From an uncultured Lachnospiraceae bacterium (GTDB lineage: Bacteria > Bacillota > Clostridia > Lachnospirales > Lachnospiraceae), in the NCBI GenBank assembly GCA_947588005.1, contig CANPYE010000001.1:18109-82108 (forward strand): a stretch of DNA of 64,000 nucleotides. Reading direction: 5' to 3'. Positions 26,807 through 35,624 of this stretch are shown here, one piece after another. The position numbers and the translations under genes are program-made. The first letter of the stretch is position 1; the number at the start of each line of letters is the position of its first letter. The notes beneath the pieces were generated by a model. That model made no database searches, was not told where the DNA came from, and saw only the letters and a list, made by a program, of their open reading frames with translations.

Positions 26807-28348
26807 CTAGCCGAAGATTCTCCATCCGCAGATAAAATTATTTCTGAACCAGCTTCCCATCGTACGGTGAACCACCTTTCCGTTACCGGAGGACGCGTCC
26901 ACTACCGTTCCGTTCTCGGCGACGATACCCACGTGTCCGGTCACGACAATGATATCTCCGGCGCGCAGGTTATTGAAGCTGGTGACCTTCGTATATTTGC
27001 CTACGGAACGCCAGCCATAGGAGGTCAGATAGCTCTGTTTGACTCCCACCTGATTCAGACACCAGTAGACAAAGCCGGAACAGTCGAACTGATTGGGTCC
27101 CTTCGCGCCCCAGACGTAACGGCAGCCCAGCTTGGACTTGGCTGCCGAGATCAGCGCCGCCGCGCTGCCGGACGCCGTACCGGTATTCGCCGAACCTCCC
27201 GAAGAAGAACTTCCGGAACCGGATGACGAATACCGCCGCACATCGGAGCCGGTCAGCTTCGCCATCGTCAGAACGCCCACGGAGCCGTCGCTGGCAAGGC
27301 CGTTGGCGCTCTGGAAATTCTTGACCGCTTTCTCGGTCACTTCCCCGAAATATCCTGTTACATTGGCTGAGGACAGATAACCATACTGGCTTAAAAGCTT
27401 CTGGATCTGGGTCACATTCTCATTCTGGTCGCCCAGAGAGATTCCGTTGGGAACCGCGTCGGAGCTGTTTAACGCTACGCGGGTCGACGGTCCCAGATAA
27501 CCGTCTACCACCAGGTCATTCTTCGACTGGAACTGCTTGACGGCTATCACCGTATCGTCGCCGTACTTGCCGTCAGGCGTGGTCGTCATATATCCCAGGG
27601 CCTTCAGCCGCTCCTGCGCGGCCTGGACCACATCGCTGTGCTCGCCGTAAACCAGCATGTTGGGCTGGACGATATCACTGTAAAGCAGGTTCATCGTCTG
27701 GCGGCCCACCTTGCCGTCCTGGGTAATGCCGTTGATCTCCTGAAGCTTCTTCACCGCTTCCTCGGTCTTATCGCCGAAATTGCCGGTCACCTGATCCTCA
27801 CTGGCAAGATATCCCAGCTCGTAGAGACGCCCCTGGATCCGCTCGATATCGCTGCCCTGCTCTCCCTTGGACGCGGCATAATACTTCGCTTCCAGATCCA
27901 TGATAGCTGCCAGCGTATCCGGCCCCACAACGCCGTCCTCCCGCAGGCCGTTCTGCCTCTGAAAGATCTGTACGGCCGCGCGGGTGACCTCGCCGTAATA
28001 CTCGGTCGGCTCATCATTGTCCATAAAGCCCAGCTCCATCAGACGGTCCTGCAGATCCGCCACCAGTTCATAAGACTCTCCAATACGAATATACTCCGGC
28101 GGAGCTTCCGTCTCCGGCACCGGAAGATTCTTAAGCGTATCGTAATCCGGTCCGTCCATGGTCAGAGGGCTTAACCCCTCGATCGCCGGCGAGGTCTCCG
28201 GCGCCGTCTCCGCGATCACCACGGACGCAGCTTCCTCCGTCTCTCCCGGAGCAGTCTGCGCCGTGCCGGAGGCCGGACTTCCGCAAGCGGATAGCCCCAA
28301 CGCAAGCGCCAGGGCTAAAAATATGTACATCTTTCTTCTGTATCTCAT
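26807..28348 (-). CDS. Lipoprotein with four peptidoglycan-binding domains and NlpC/P60 peptidase
   Basis: 513 aa. The signal peptide ends in a lipobox-like LGLSACGS, so it is probably membrane-anchored outside the cell. Four PG_binding_1 repeats follow between residues ~85 and ~355, each ending in a GxxG(P)xT pattern (for example DGVVGPDTL, DGYLGPSTR). A Ser/Gly linker then leads to an NlpC/P60 domain with the Cys in QFDCSGFVYWCL and His in VVTGHVGIVAE. Such enzymes cut stem-peptide bonds in peptidoglycan. It is the last host gene before the mobile element. Confidence 0.92.
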   Translation of the reverse strand: MRYRRKMYIFLALALALGLSACGSPASGTAQTAPGETEEAASVVIAETAPETSPAIEGLSPLTMDGPDYDTLKNLPVPETEAPPEYIRIGESYELVADLQDRLMELGFMDNDEPTEYYGEVTRAAVQIFQRQNGLREDGVVGPDTLAAIMDLEAKYYAASKGEQGSDIERIQGRLYELGYLASEDQVTGNFGDKTEEAVKKLQEINGITQDGKVGRQTMNLLYSDIVQPNMLVYGEHSDVVQAAQERLKALGYMTTTPDGKYGDDTVIAVKQFQSKNDLVVDGYLGPSTRVALNSSDAVPNGISLGDQNENVTQIQKLLSQYGYLSSANVTGYFGEVTEKAVKNFQSANGLASDGSVGVLTMAKLTGSDVRRYSSSGSGSSSSGGSANTGTASGSAAALISAAKSKLGCRYVWGAKGPNQFDCSGFVYWCLNQVGVKQSYLTSYGWRSVGKYTKVTSFNNLRAGDIIVVTGHVGIVAENGTVVDASSGNGKVVHRTMGSWFRNNFICGWRIFG

Positions 28349-28473
28349 AATATGTTCGGTCTTCCTTACTGTTTCAGTTCTTTCTTCTCCTGTTTGACCA
28401 GTCCTTTTTCTTAAACAAAGCCCTTACTGCCCTTTCTCAGAGAAGTACATAAAAAAGTATAACGCGAACCGTC

Positions 28474-28488
28474 GTTTCTTGCAAGAAA
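28474..28488. promoter_or_regulatory. Palindrome upstream of the NlpC/P60 gene
   Basis: TTTCTTGCAAGAAA (28475-28488) is a perfect 14-base palindrome about 130 bases upstream of the start, between the gene and the element junction. It could be an operator. Apart from this and the att repeat, 28349-28571 holds no gene I can support. Confidence 0.3.
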
Positions 28489-28517
28489 AAATTGATACGG
28501 TTCTTCCTCGTACGCCG

Positions 28518-28612
28518 CACGAAAAAAAGCACCGGCCCCGCGGCAATTCCGCAAAACCAGTACTTTCAGTGCGCCCTCAGGGACTCGAACCCTGGACAAA
28601 TAGATTAAGAGT
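28518..28612. repeat. Left attachment repeat: duplicated tRNA-Lys 3' half and its terminator
   Basis: This segment matches 48102-48195 except for one substitution and one inserted base. It holds bases 3' of the anticodon of tRNA-Lys plus the tRNA terminator hairpin. Identity stops after the anticodon region, where the full tRNA continues at the right end. This is the left junction of the integrated element. Confidence 0.9.
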
Positions 28613-28711
28613 TCCTTCAGGACGTTTTTTAGTCTCACTTTTCGTCCTTTCCCGTTATTTTTCGTGTGAAACTGGTCATTTCGCGGCGTATAAAAATATC
28701 AATTATCTTTC

Positions 28712-28737
28712 AATCTGCAACAAAACTGCAACATTTT
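28712..28737 (+). repeat. Left copy of 26-bp integrase-arm-like repeat
   Basis: Identical to 47959-47984 and placed about 100 bases inside the left attachment repeat. The unit contains TGCAAC twice, separated by AAAAC-type bases (CTGCAACAAAACTGCAAC). Position and form fit an arm-type binding site of the tyrosine integrase. Confidence 0.65.
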
Positions 28738-28771
28738 CACCTTGAATCTCTGCTAATCTCCGTCCTGCCAT

Positions 28772-29050
28772 TCAACAATAGAACTCAACCGATCCAAAAT
28801 AGGAATACCACTTTTGAATAATCTCCTGGCTCCTGGCCTCAATTACTCGCATAATATTCCTTAACACGCCATCCGGTATCCTGGACTTATTATTGCATAA
28901 AAGGCACTTCCCCGTTTGAGTAATCCATATTTTTGTAGAATTAGCATTCGGACTCCCCTGAGACACATGGACATGTACCGGTTCCAATGGCTCGCTTTCA
29001 TTGGCCCAAAAGTATACCCAGTACGAACCGATCTTAAAAATTTGAGGCAT
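28772..29050 (-). CDS. DUF4160 family protein
   Basis: 92 aa. The segment FKIGSYWVYFWANE, then EPVHVHVSQG and WITQTGKCLLCNN fit DUF4160, a small family often encoded beside a DUF2442-type partner and suspected to form toxin-antitoxin-like pairs. The Met at 29050 is chosen because upstream in-frame starts lie inside the partner gene. It overlaps the partner by 17 bases. The activity is unknown. Confidence 0.75.
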   Translation of the reverse strand: MPQIFKIGSYWVYFWANESEPLEPVHVHVSQGSPNANSTKIWITQTGKCLLCNNKSRIPDGVLRNIMRVIEARSQEIIQKWYSYFGSVEFYC

Positions 29051-29303
29051 TCGCAAATCCTCCCTTTTGCGAAAATTCAAGGACCAGATGGGCCGTAGAC
29101 CGGATAATCTCCCGATACCGCTCCATCTCACTCTCTGAGAATCCGTAAATATCTTCCCATTCATACCCAGGCAAGTAGCAGGTCGCATGATGGAAGCAGT
29201 CCTTCTCGTCCGGCTTCTCGATATAAACCTTAACTTTCCCATCTGGAAACATCTGAGAATGTACAATCTCTGTCTCGTCATCCAACGTTAAAAACGGATA
29301 CAT
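29034..29303 (-). CDS. Small partner of the DUF4160 protein
   Basis: 89 aa. AGGGGGGTGG lies about ten bases before the ATG at 29303, so this start is preferred over 29330. Contains FPDGKVKVYIEKPDEKDC and ends in a helical region (ESEMERYREIIRSTAHLV). I do not recognise it with certainty. By position it fills the place of the DUF2442 partner of DUF4160 genes. The pair has its own promoter and sits at the element end, as accessory stabilising genes often do. Confidence 0.65.
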   Translation of the reverse strand: MYPFLTLDDETEIVHSQMFPDGKVKVYIEKPDEKDCFHHATCYLPGYEWEDIYGFSESEMERYREIIRSTAHLVLEFSQKGGFANASNF

Positions 29304-29391
29304 CAACGGTTTTCCACCCCCCTGTTGCATTTATTATCTTCTCCATTGTCATGCACATATACGCAACGCTGACTTCATCTTTACATGATTT

Positions 29392-29421
29392 ATTATACTC
29401 CAACCAACAGATGCCTTGCAA
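29392..29421 (-). promoter_or_regulatory. Promoter of the DUF4160 pair
   Basis: TTGCAA and TATAAT with an 18-base spacer on the minus strand, about 90 bases before the start of the first gene of the pair. It lies in the gap after the integrase stop. Confidence 0.6.
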
Positions 29422-29438
29422 TAGTTTTATAACAGCTT

Positions 29439-30830
29439 TCACGCGGGCAATTTGATCGACCGACAGTCATCAAGTATCTTCATGGCCGTTTTCGATGAAT
29501 CCGGGAACAGGCCACCATAAATCTTTAAGGTGACCGTCGGATCAGAATGCCCTACTATCGCGCAAACATCCAGCACGCTGACTCCTTCCCCTCGCTTCTG
29601 ACTTTCCTTCACGAGTAAACTTACGAAGGTGTGCCTGAGATCATGGAACCGATGCTGAGCAATGCCGGCCTCCTGCAACAGCCGCTGGAACTCTTTCAAA
29701 ACTTTCCATGGTCGGAGATAATCACCATATTCATCTGCGAAAAGGAGGCCCTTGTCTATATAGTCATCCCCTGCTTCCTTCTTCTCTCTCTCAATTTGAG
29801 CCATCTGGTACTTGTAAATCTGGCGCAGATTCTGGTTATATGGGACCTTTCGCTCCTTGCCGTTTTTAGGCTTCTTAAGTATTGGAACCACTACTGCCGA
29901 AATCTCAGGATTGCGATTTTTAACAAAGGCCAAGCTTCTCCTTACCAAAACATAATCCGAATCCACTGACGCGCACACCCGTTTTAATCCAAGGCATTCT
30001 CCCTGACGCATACCACTGTTTACAGCCCACGCAAACAAACCCGCGAGGCGGGAATGAGAGTAGGCATAACTCAAGAAGCGCTCAACATCCTCCATCGGAA
30101 GCACCTTCTGCAAGGCATCTGTATCATCACTGTCACTATCCAGATCCTCTTGATCAGTGTCCAGCATCGCCGCTGTACCTGCCTTAAATGGTTTTATAGA
30201 AGCATGCGGATTTACTGAAATAATGTGCTTTTCTATTGCATATTGAAACGTATTCGCTATAACAAACCGTATATGATTGATCGTAGTTATACTGAGGGGC
30301 TTTACGTTTAACGCTTTACCTTCCTTGTCTTTTGGCAGCCTCTTTCTCCCTTTTTTTCTCATTTCTGAATAAAAGTCCAAAAGCTGATCTTCAGTAATAT
30401 CCGCTATTGCCATCCCGCCCAAAGGGTGTTTCTCTACATAGCCCTGATAGTACGTTTCGTAATTATCCGATGTAGAAATCTGCGCACTAACCTGCGTTCG
30501 TTTCAAATTCATATAAAAAGCTTGATTCAAAGTTGTTTTGGCATCCCCTGTAACTGGCTTAAATGGAGTCACCGAATCATTGGCTGTAATCTCTATCTCC
30601 GTAGGCGGCTCCTTCTCAGCCAATCTGCTGCGAAGTTTTTTCTCCCAAGCCTCAGCATTCTTATTCCTTTTTCTTATAGCTTTTGTCTCTGTTGCCCCCG
30701 TGCCCGATATCCGCCGTGTATACGATTTTCCATCTACCACCACTGTATAGTATTGCTGAGAAATATATCGGTTCCCATCTTGATAGGTAGTCCCTTTCCC
30801 ATAAGTTGTCTTTTTTATTTCAACCGCCAT
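29439..30830 (-). CDS. int: Tyrosine recombinase/integrase
   Basis: 463 aa. An N-terminal arm-binding region and SAM-like core-binding domain (~110-205) precede the catalytic domain. Catalytic residues are seen as Arg in SGMRQGECLGL, HxxR in HRFHDLRHTF, His in VGHSDPTVTL and the nucleophile Tyr in LKIYGGLFPD. An acidic insert (DTDQEDLDSDSDDTD) sits before the catalytic domain and is unusual. It recombines attP with the tRNA-Lys 3' end. The excisionase-like gene lies 60 bases upstream on the same strand. Confidence 0.95.
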   Translation of the reverse strand: MAVEIKKTTYGKGTTYQDGNRYISQQYYTVVVDGKSYTRRISGTGATETKAIRKRNKNAEAWEKKLRSRLAEKEPPTEIEITANDSVTPFKPVTGDAKTTLNQAFYMNLKRTQVSAQISTSDNYETYYQGYVEKHPLGGMAIADITEDQLLDFYSEMRKKGRKRLPKDKEGKALNVKPLSITTINHIRFVIANTFQYAIEKHIISVNPHASIKPFKAGTAAMLDTDQEDLDSDSDDTDALQKVLPMEDVERFLSYAYSHSRLAGLFAWAVNSGMRQGECLGLKRVCASVDSDYVLVRRSLAFVKNRNPEISAVVVPILKKPKNGKERKVPYNQNLRQIYKYQMAQIEREKKEAGDDYIDKGLLFADEYGDYLRPWKVLKEFQRLLQEAGIAQHRFHDLRHTFVSLLVKESQKRGEGVSVLDVCAIVGHSDPTVTLKIYGGLFPDSSKTAMKILDDCRSIKLPA

Positions 30831-30890
30831 AAATAATCCCCTCTTTCCATTTAATTTATGGCGGAGGGAACACCCTCCGCCATCTTTGCA

Positions 30891-31064
30891 TTATGCATTG
30901 AGATACTCCTCCAGCTTCCGAACCGGGATCAGAATGCGCGTCCCGATTACGACCCGTGGAAAGTCTGGGTTTCTTTTTAGCTCCTGATAGAGCAAATTTT
31001 TAGATATCCCAATACGTTCCGCCGCCTCCGGGACCGAATACGTAATCGCCCGATCATTCACCAT
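30891..31064 (-). CDS. Excisionase-like helix-turn-helix protein
   Basis: 57 aa from the ATG at 31064, which has GAGGTG ten bases upstream; a start at 31097 is also open. The sequence ITYSVPEAAERIGISKNLLY and GTRILIPVRKLEEYL is a MerR-like excisionase-family fold. It lies between the helicase, with a ten-base overlap, and the integrase. It is likely the directionality factor for excision. Confidence 0.85.
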   Translation of the reverse strand: MVNDRAITYSVPEAAERIGISKNLLYQELKRNPDFPRVVIGTRILIPVRKLEEYLNA

Positions 31065-32874
31065 CTGTGCATAGCACCTCGCTTTCATTCGCCCCATAAT
31101 CTTTTCCCGTTTCTCGTAACGCTCTTAAGACCCACCCCTGTTTTCCGCTTTCAAGAATGAAACCCAGTTCGGCATGTTCTCTAAGACACTTTTTCATGAT
31201 ATCCAGGCCATAGACTTGATTCTCTGATTTGTCCGTCTTCCTGTTACCAAAAACCCTCTTGAATTTTTCGGAAAATCCATTTTTGAACTTATCCTTATCG
31301 TCACCCGCAATTATTTTTTCTTTCCAGGCTTCCAAATAATCCCTAAGATCATTTTGGGCAGTGATAAGCTCCAAGCACCCCCTCCAGGCGTCATCGGAGA
31401 AATCTTTTCCCAACCAAGAAAATTTCTCACGAATCAAAGCGTTTGCATCGCCTTGCTGAATCCGTTGAAAAATCGATTGCCAAAATGGAATATCGTACGC
31501 ACCAATTTTTGTACCCAGCAGGCTATTCACGTGCGCGTTTCTGTTATCTAGGATGGTCAGCGCGTTTCTCATATTCACGATTGGGTTCGGATTCGCAATG
31601 TATCGCCGATAAAACTCTGTCGGGGAACTGTCGTATACCGTAAGTGCCTGTTGCATCGCTATTGAACTTTTATACATAGACAACATTTGCTCGGGGTCAG
31701 GCGAATGGATGTAGACATTCAAAGTTCCTATCGACGACATTCTCCGTACCCGTCCCAATTCCTGCAAAAAAACGGTTCTGTCATTGCTGAAAATCGCCAT
31801 ATTTTTGATTTTGGCATCGCAAATGTTCACTCCGTTCTCCAAAACTTTTGTTGTTATCAACACCCGCGAATCAAATTTTTCGTTCACAACTACATTCCGA
31901 TATTCTTCGCCATCTGACTCGCGACTTTCTTTGCTAGCAGCCGTAACCAATGCTCCCTCATCTAATAACTCAAGCAATCTTTCTCCCTTCCTAATACTTT
32001 CGACGAAAACAATCCATTTTCCATCTGAACGTTTTATTATGTCAACCAAATCATCCAAATCCCTAAATGCAAACGGACGCAATGACGCATCATAATCATC
32101 GTCGAATTCATAAAGCAGCCAGTCATACACATTCACGCTGGGATTCCATACGGGTTTTTCATTATGGGGCGTGAAGTACTTCAGTAATGGAAAAACCTGT
32201 TCAGGTGTGGCCGACATGTAAATTTTTACTGCACGACGAAATTGGTGCGTTACAATATCAAAGGAAAAGTCCGTAAAAGGGTTGAATGCCGCGTCATCTA
32301 AAAAATAGTGCGGTTCGTCAATGACCACAAAAGCAAACTCTCGCTTCAACAATTGATTATATTCCGATTTTTCCACATTGAAATAATTTTCCAGTTGCTG
32401 ATATGAAAGTGCTGTAACGCAGCCGAAATTTTTTACAATATCCAATCCCTCATCGGTGTAAAGCTCCAGCTGGCGCTCCATTCCGAAAATTTTTGCCAAG
32501 CGATTTTTCTCCTGCCGTCCCAGCGTAACGCGATTACTTATATATAGACACTTCAAGCCATTTTCTTTGCACCACGGAATTACGTAATTCTCAAAAAAGT
32601 AGTTTTTACCACCTCCTGTCTGGCACTTGATCATGACATCACATTCGGGGCGCCACCGAGGAAATTCCTCCTTTAATGCTTCACTAACATAAGTTGCTGG
32701 TAACTCAACCCGATACACATCTTCCATCGTTTTCACGTCCTCATACCGATATAGGTTTCTTTTCTCAATCCACACCCGAGGATTTCCAGCGGGAGGGATT
32801 GGTGCCCTGTCATTTGCATTTGGGTACGCGCTGATCTCACCTTCCCACATATTCCGCGCCCCCTTCCGCTCCAT
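31054..32874 (-). CDS. Superfamily 2 helicase-like ATPase of the element
   Basis: About 606 aa. Walker A is altered: QTGGGKNYFFEN has GKN instead of GKT. Other SF2 motifs are visible: VVIDEPHYF (DExH variant, DEPH), YMSATPEQV, TTKVLENGVN and QELGRVRRM (motif VI). The C-terminal ~200 residues match nothing I know. Start is unclear: ATG 32874 has GGAG ten bases upstream, while ATG 32850 is an alternative. The frame to 33102 would run through the divergent promoter region. Cotranscribed with xis and int. It may unwind DNA for element replication or act in defence. Confidence 0.75.
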   Translation of the reverse strand: MERKGARNMWEGEISAYPNANDRAPIPPAGNPRVWIEKRNLYRYEDVKTMEDVYRVELPATYVSEALKEEFPRWRPECDVMIKCQTGGGKNYFFENYVIPWCKENGLKCLYISNRVTLGRQEKNRLAKIFGMERQLELYTDEGLDIVKNFGCVTALSYQQLENYFNVEKSEYNQLLKREFAFVVIDEPHYFLDDAAFNPFTDFSFDIVTHQFRRAVKIYMSATPEQVFPLLKYFTPHNEKPVWNPSVNVYDWLLYEFDDDYDASLRPFAFRDLDDLVDIIKRSDGKWIVFVESIRKGERLLELLDEGALVTAASKESRESDGEEYRNVVVNEKFDSRVLITTKVLENGVNICDAKIKNMAIFSNDRTVFLQELGRVRRMSSIGTLNVYIHSPDPEQMLSMYKSSIAMQQALTVYDSSPTEFYRRYIANPNPIVNMRNALTILDNRNAHVNSLLGTKIGAYDIPFWQSIFQRIQQGDANALIREKFSWLGKDFSDDAWRGCLELITAQNDLRDYLEAWKEKIIAGDDKDKFKNGFSEKFKRVFGNRKTDKSENQVYGLDIMKKCLREHAELGFILESGKQGWVLRALRETGKDYGANESEVLCTDGE

Positions 32875-33003
32875 GTTTGATATGCTCCATTTTTTTTTAC
32901 CTCCTTTTTTTTGATACAACCATTTTACCTCCGTCCTTTCCAATCCGTGTTCACCGCCCAACTCCTTTTCATCTATTAACACCTTATCACACCTCTCAAC
33001 GTC
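32850..33003 (-). promoter_or_regulatory. Helicase leader with stacked short reading frames
   Basis: Minus-strand leader. AAAGGAGGT precedes an ATG (in AAAAATGGAG) that opens a 17-codon frame out of phase with the helicase. Its TGA overlaps the start region of the helicase ATG at 32850. Just upstream a further mini-frame, MVVSKKRR, ends on that same GGAGG. This layout could support translational coupling or attenuation. Confidence 0.3.
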
Positions 33004-33060
33004 TTGACATTTTTCTAACCTTCCAGTAATCTTTATATATAAGAAGAAAGGGGAGTCATG

Positions 33061-34548
33061 ATGATTCACGGCAACGATTATATTTCTAAGGCGGAGCTTC
33101 AAAAAATTGTCCTTGCAAACTGTCAGGAAAATACATTAGGCGGACTGTGTAGAGAGATTCTGAAATTATACTCCAGAAAGAATAGTATCTGTGATGATAT
33201 ATACTGCAATTTCGCGTTACGTGATAATCTTATAGCAGAGCTTTATCTCCAAATATTTAGCTACCTTTCAACCAAGACCCCAAAATTTCTTTCTTCTGTT
33301 GAAACATTTTTGGACAAAACGCGATTTCAAAATATAGCAGACAAAAAACTGACTTACAGCAGCAGAATAACTGCGCAAGCATTCATCGACAAATTACACT
33401 ATTTTGACTATTACGAACCAATTCAACTAATCCCTGCCATTACCTCTGATAAATTGAAAGAATCCGTACCATACAGTGGTGAGGGATATACTGTTAGATC
33501 TAATCCTTATATTATTGAAAACTCGCCTTTGTATCAGTATATATATTCTCATATTTTGACCAAAACTACGAATACTCCCCAAATTTCCAATGATGCCTTT
33601 ATTAAAGAGCTCAAGAATAGTCCTTCTAACACAGAGAAGGACCGTTCATATAAATATAGATTCCACTTTTTGTATAATGGCCGCTATTTTACTTCTATAT
33701 TAATGATGCTTATTGGAAGTTGTAATCCTCCATACACCCAGGGCTATCTTAATACAAACCCGCTTCCAGAGATTAATACAGTATTTGACAGGCTATTTAC
33801 CGCATATATACAACCAGAACTGAAACAAGACTTTGAGTCATTATTATTTTTACATTCTGCTGAAAGTATTTTTCAAGTCTCTTTTTTGCTGGAGTTGTAT
33901 TCTCTATGGAATAATCTCTTCGACACAAAACGAAATAATACATTAGAACGGTTTTATTATTCCTTTCTCTGCTCCGTCCTTTTAAGAGACTGCCCTTTTC
34001 ATTCTATTAAGCTTTACTTTTTAGACAAAATCAAATCTTTTTGTGAAGACGAATGCGTAAATTTTGCGACCATACCAAATTTCGTCAACCCATTTTTAGA
34101 CATAGACCATATTTTCAGTACAGACCCTGAAACAGAATTTTCCATTCTTTTTTATCAGATCCGTGATACTATCAATCTTTTGAACGAACTCTGTCATACG
34201 CTTTATGAGTGTCTTATAGAGACATATATAACTATTGATCAGAACGATTCCATAACTGATTCCATTCCCAAGCTGCTCCATCTATTATGGTATCAATTAA
34301 CGGGAGCCCAACAATTCAACTGGAGCATGCTTGAACGCTTTAAAAATACTGAACCCCGAAAGAGAAACCTTAGTGATTACCATTTGCGCAGTCTTCTGGA
34401 CAACTATATCGATTTTTATACACTAAGGCGATTTTTTGATATTAATATCCCTAAAAATTTTGGCCCCCAAAACACCATGTCAAATTTTGCTAACCACTTA
34501 TTTCAGGACGAATACATGCAATATTTAAGAAGGATTAAACAAATTTAA
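33061..34548 (+). CDS. Unrecognised 495-aa protein divergent from the helicase
   Basis: No known family or motif is evident. It is rich in Phe, Tyr, Leu, Asn and Ile, with no signal peptide and no clear long membrane helix apart from the moderately hydrophobic FTSILMMLIGSC. It is predicted mostly alpha-helical. The second ATG (33061) is favoured: GGGGAG lies five bases upstream. Base composition is much more AT-rich than both the host and the nearby helicase, which suggests a separate origin. A strong terminator follows. Position beside the helicase suggests cargo such as defence, but nothing in the sequence proves it. Confidence 0.7.
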   Translation: MIHGNDYISKAELQKIVLANCQENTLGGLCREILKLYSRKNSICDDIYCNFALRDNLIAELYLQIFSYLSTKTPKFLSSVETFLDKTRFQNIADKKLTYSSRITAQAFIDKLHYFDYYEPIQLIPAITSDKLKESVPYSGEGYTVRSNPYIIENSPLYQYIYSHILTKTTNTPQISNDAFIKELKNSPSNTEKDRSYKYRFHFLYNGRYFTSILMMLIGSCNPPYTQGYLNTNPLPEINTVFDRLFTAYIQPELKQDFESLLFLHSAESIFQVSFLLELYSLWNNLFDTKRNNTLERFYYSFLCSVLLRDCPFHSIKLYFLDKIKSFCEDECVNFATIPNFVNPFLDIDHIFSTDPETEFSILFYQIRDTINLLNELCHTLYECLIETYITIDQNDSITDSIPKLLHLLWYQLTGAQQFNWSMLERFKNTEPRKRNLSDYHLRSLLDNYIDFYTLRRFFDINIPKNFGPQNTMSNFANHLFQDEYMQYLRRIKQI

Positions 34549-34631
34549 TTCATTAGTGTAATAACCTACACATTATTACCCTCTCCATATAAGGCCCTCA
34601 GTTAATGGTAAAATGTCCCATACATTCCCCC

Positions 34632-34671
34632 AAAAGGGGCAGTAAGTCCATCAGGACTTATTACCCCTTTT
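34632..34671. terminator. Long bidirectional terminator
   Basis: AAAAGGGGCAGTAAGTCC pairs with GGACTTATTACCCCTTTT across an ATCA loop, with one mismatch and one G-T pair. A-run and T-run flank both sides. It separates the unknown gene from the convergent serine recombinase and overlaps the recombinase stop codon. Confidence 0.85.
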
Positions 34672-35296
34672 GCTCACGCTCATACCGCTTCTGCAGATAT
34701 TTGAAGCGGTCCACGCTTATCCCCATCTGCTCCAAAATATAGCTCCGGGTCAGTTCCTTCTTCTTATACCGCCCATAATATATCTCCCAGTCTTTTGGAA
34801 ACCCCTTTTCAGGTCTCCCAAAACGCACTCCCGCAGTTCTGGCCGCATCGATCCCTTCCCTCTGACGTTTGCGAATCGTATGTCTTTCTTCCTCCGCGAT
34901 ACTTGCCAAAACTTCGATCAGAATATTATTGACCATATCCTGAATCCATTCTTGCCCTTCCTGCAGCTGTATCATAGTTGTCGGGACATCTATGATCTGA
35001 AGCCGGATTCCCTGCGCCTTAAACCACTGAAGCTCTGTCTTGATATCGTCCTTATTCCTGCTCAGCCTGTCCAGGGACTTTATCACCAGCACATCCCCGC
35101 GCCGAAGGCCCAGGGCACCTTTAAGCGCCTGGTATCCAGGCCTGAGCAAATCCTTCCCGCTCTGCTTATCGACGATGATATTCTCTTCTGGGACATATTT
35201 TCTCAACGCTTCCATCTGACGGTCCAGCTTCTGCCCTGTTGAACTGACTCTCGCATAGCCAAATATCCTCTGCGACAATACATCCTCTTTCCCCAT
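34661..35296 (-). CDS. Serine recombinase/resolvase (Hin/Pin type)
   Basis: 211 aa. The catalytic Ser lies in FGYARVSSTGQKLDRQ. The conserved region VIKSLDRLSRNKDDI follows, and AGVRFGRPEKGFP leads to a C-terminal helix-turn-helix (YILEQMGISVDRFKYL). Small resolvases of this size act in DNA inversion, cointegrate resolution or transposition. No partner transposase is seen. The start at 35296 is tentative; a frame to 35347 exists. It is a second site-specific recombinase beside the integrase. Confidence 0.88.
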   Translation of the reverse strand: MGKEDVLSQRIFGYARVSSTGQKLDRQMEALRKYVPEENIIVDKQSGKDLLRPGYQALKGALGLRRGDVLVIKSLDRLSRNKDDIKTELQWFKAQGIRLQIIDVPTTMIQLQEGQEWIQDMVNNILIEVLASIAEEERHTIRKRQREGIDAARTAGVRFGRPEKGFPKDWEIYYGRYKKKELTRSYILEQMGISVDRFKYLQKRYEREQKG

Positions 35297-35339
35297 ATCC
35301 CATGCTCTCTTTCTATTCTCCAGACCTTTGCAGTCATGT

Positions 35340-35624
35340 CTATACATCTATAATAGACTTCAAAAGTCGGATTCCATCTTTAAGGCCGCCAAGATACGCC
35401 GTCCGTTCATACTCCATCATATCCTCCGTAAGCATATCCATATATGCCTTTACTTTCTCCCCATCCCGACCGGTCAATCCGGCAATCACTTCATCCCCTT
35501 CCCGTATAATACGATCTCCCATCTCATCATCGTGTCTGTTATGGGGCAGCAGCTTAAGGCGCTCATCCAGCACCATATCAAAAAACTCCTTATCAGGAAC
35601 CTTATCAGATAACTGCTTTGTCAT
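35340..35624 (-). CDS. Small acidic hypothetical protein
   Basis: 94 aa, acidic and helical, with no membrane segment. AAAGGAGG precedes the ATG. It overlaps the end of the DUF5688 gene by 20 bases and is probably translated with it. The C-terminal half (YMDMLTEDMMEYERTAYLGG, then KDGIRLLKSI) resembles short phage or plasmid proteins of unknown role. No function can be assigned. Confidence 0.6.
   Translation of the reverse strand: MTKQLSDKVPDKEFFDMVLDERLKLLPHNRHDDEMGDRIIREGDEVIAGLTGRDGEKVKAYMDMLTEDMMEYERTAYLGGLKDGIRLLKSIIDV

Noticed and set aside
28411-28638. 75-codon minus-strand frame over the left attachment repeat
   Set aside because: It reads through the tRNA fragment and its terminator.
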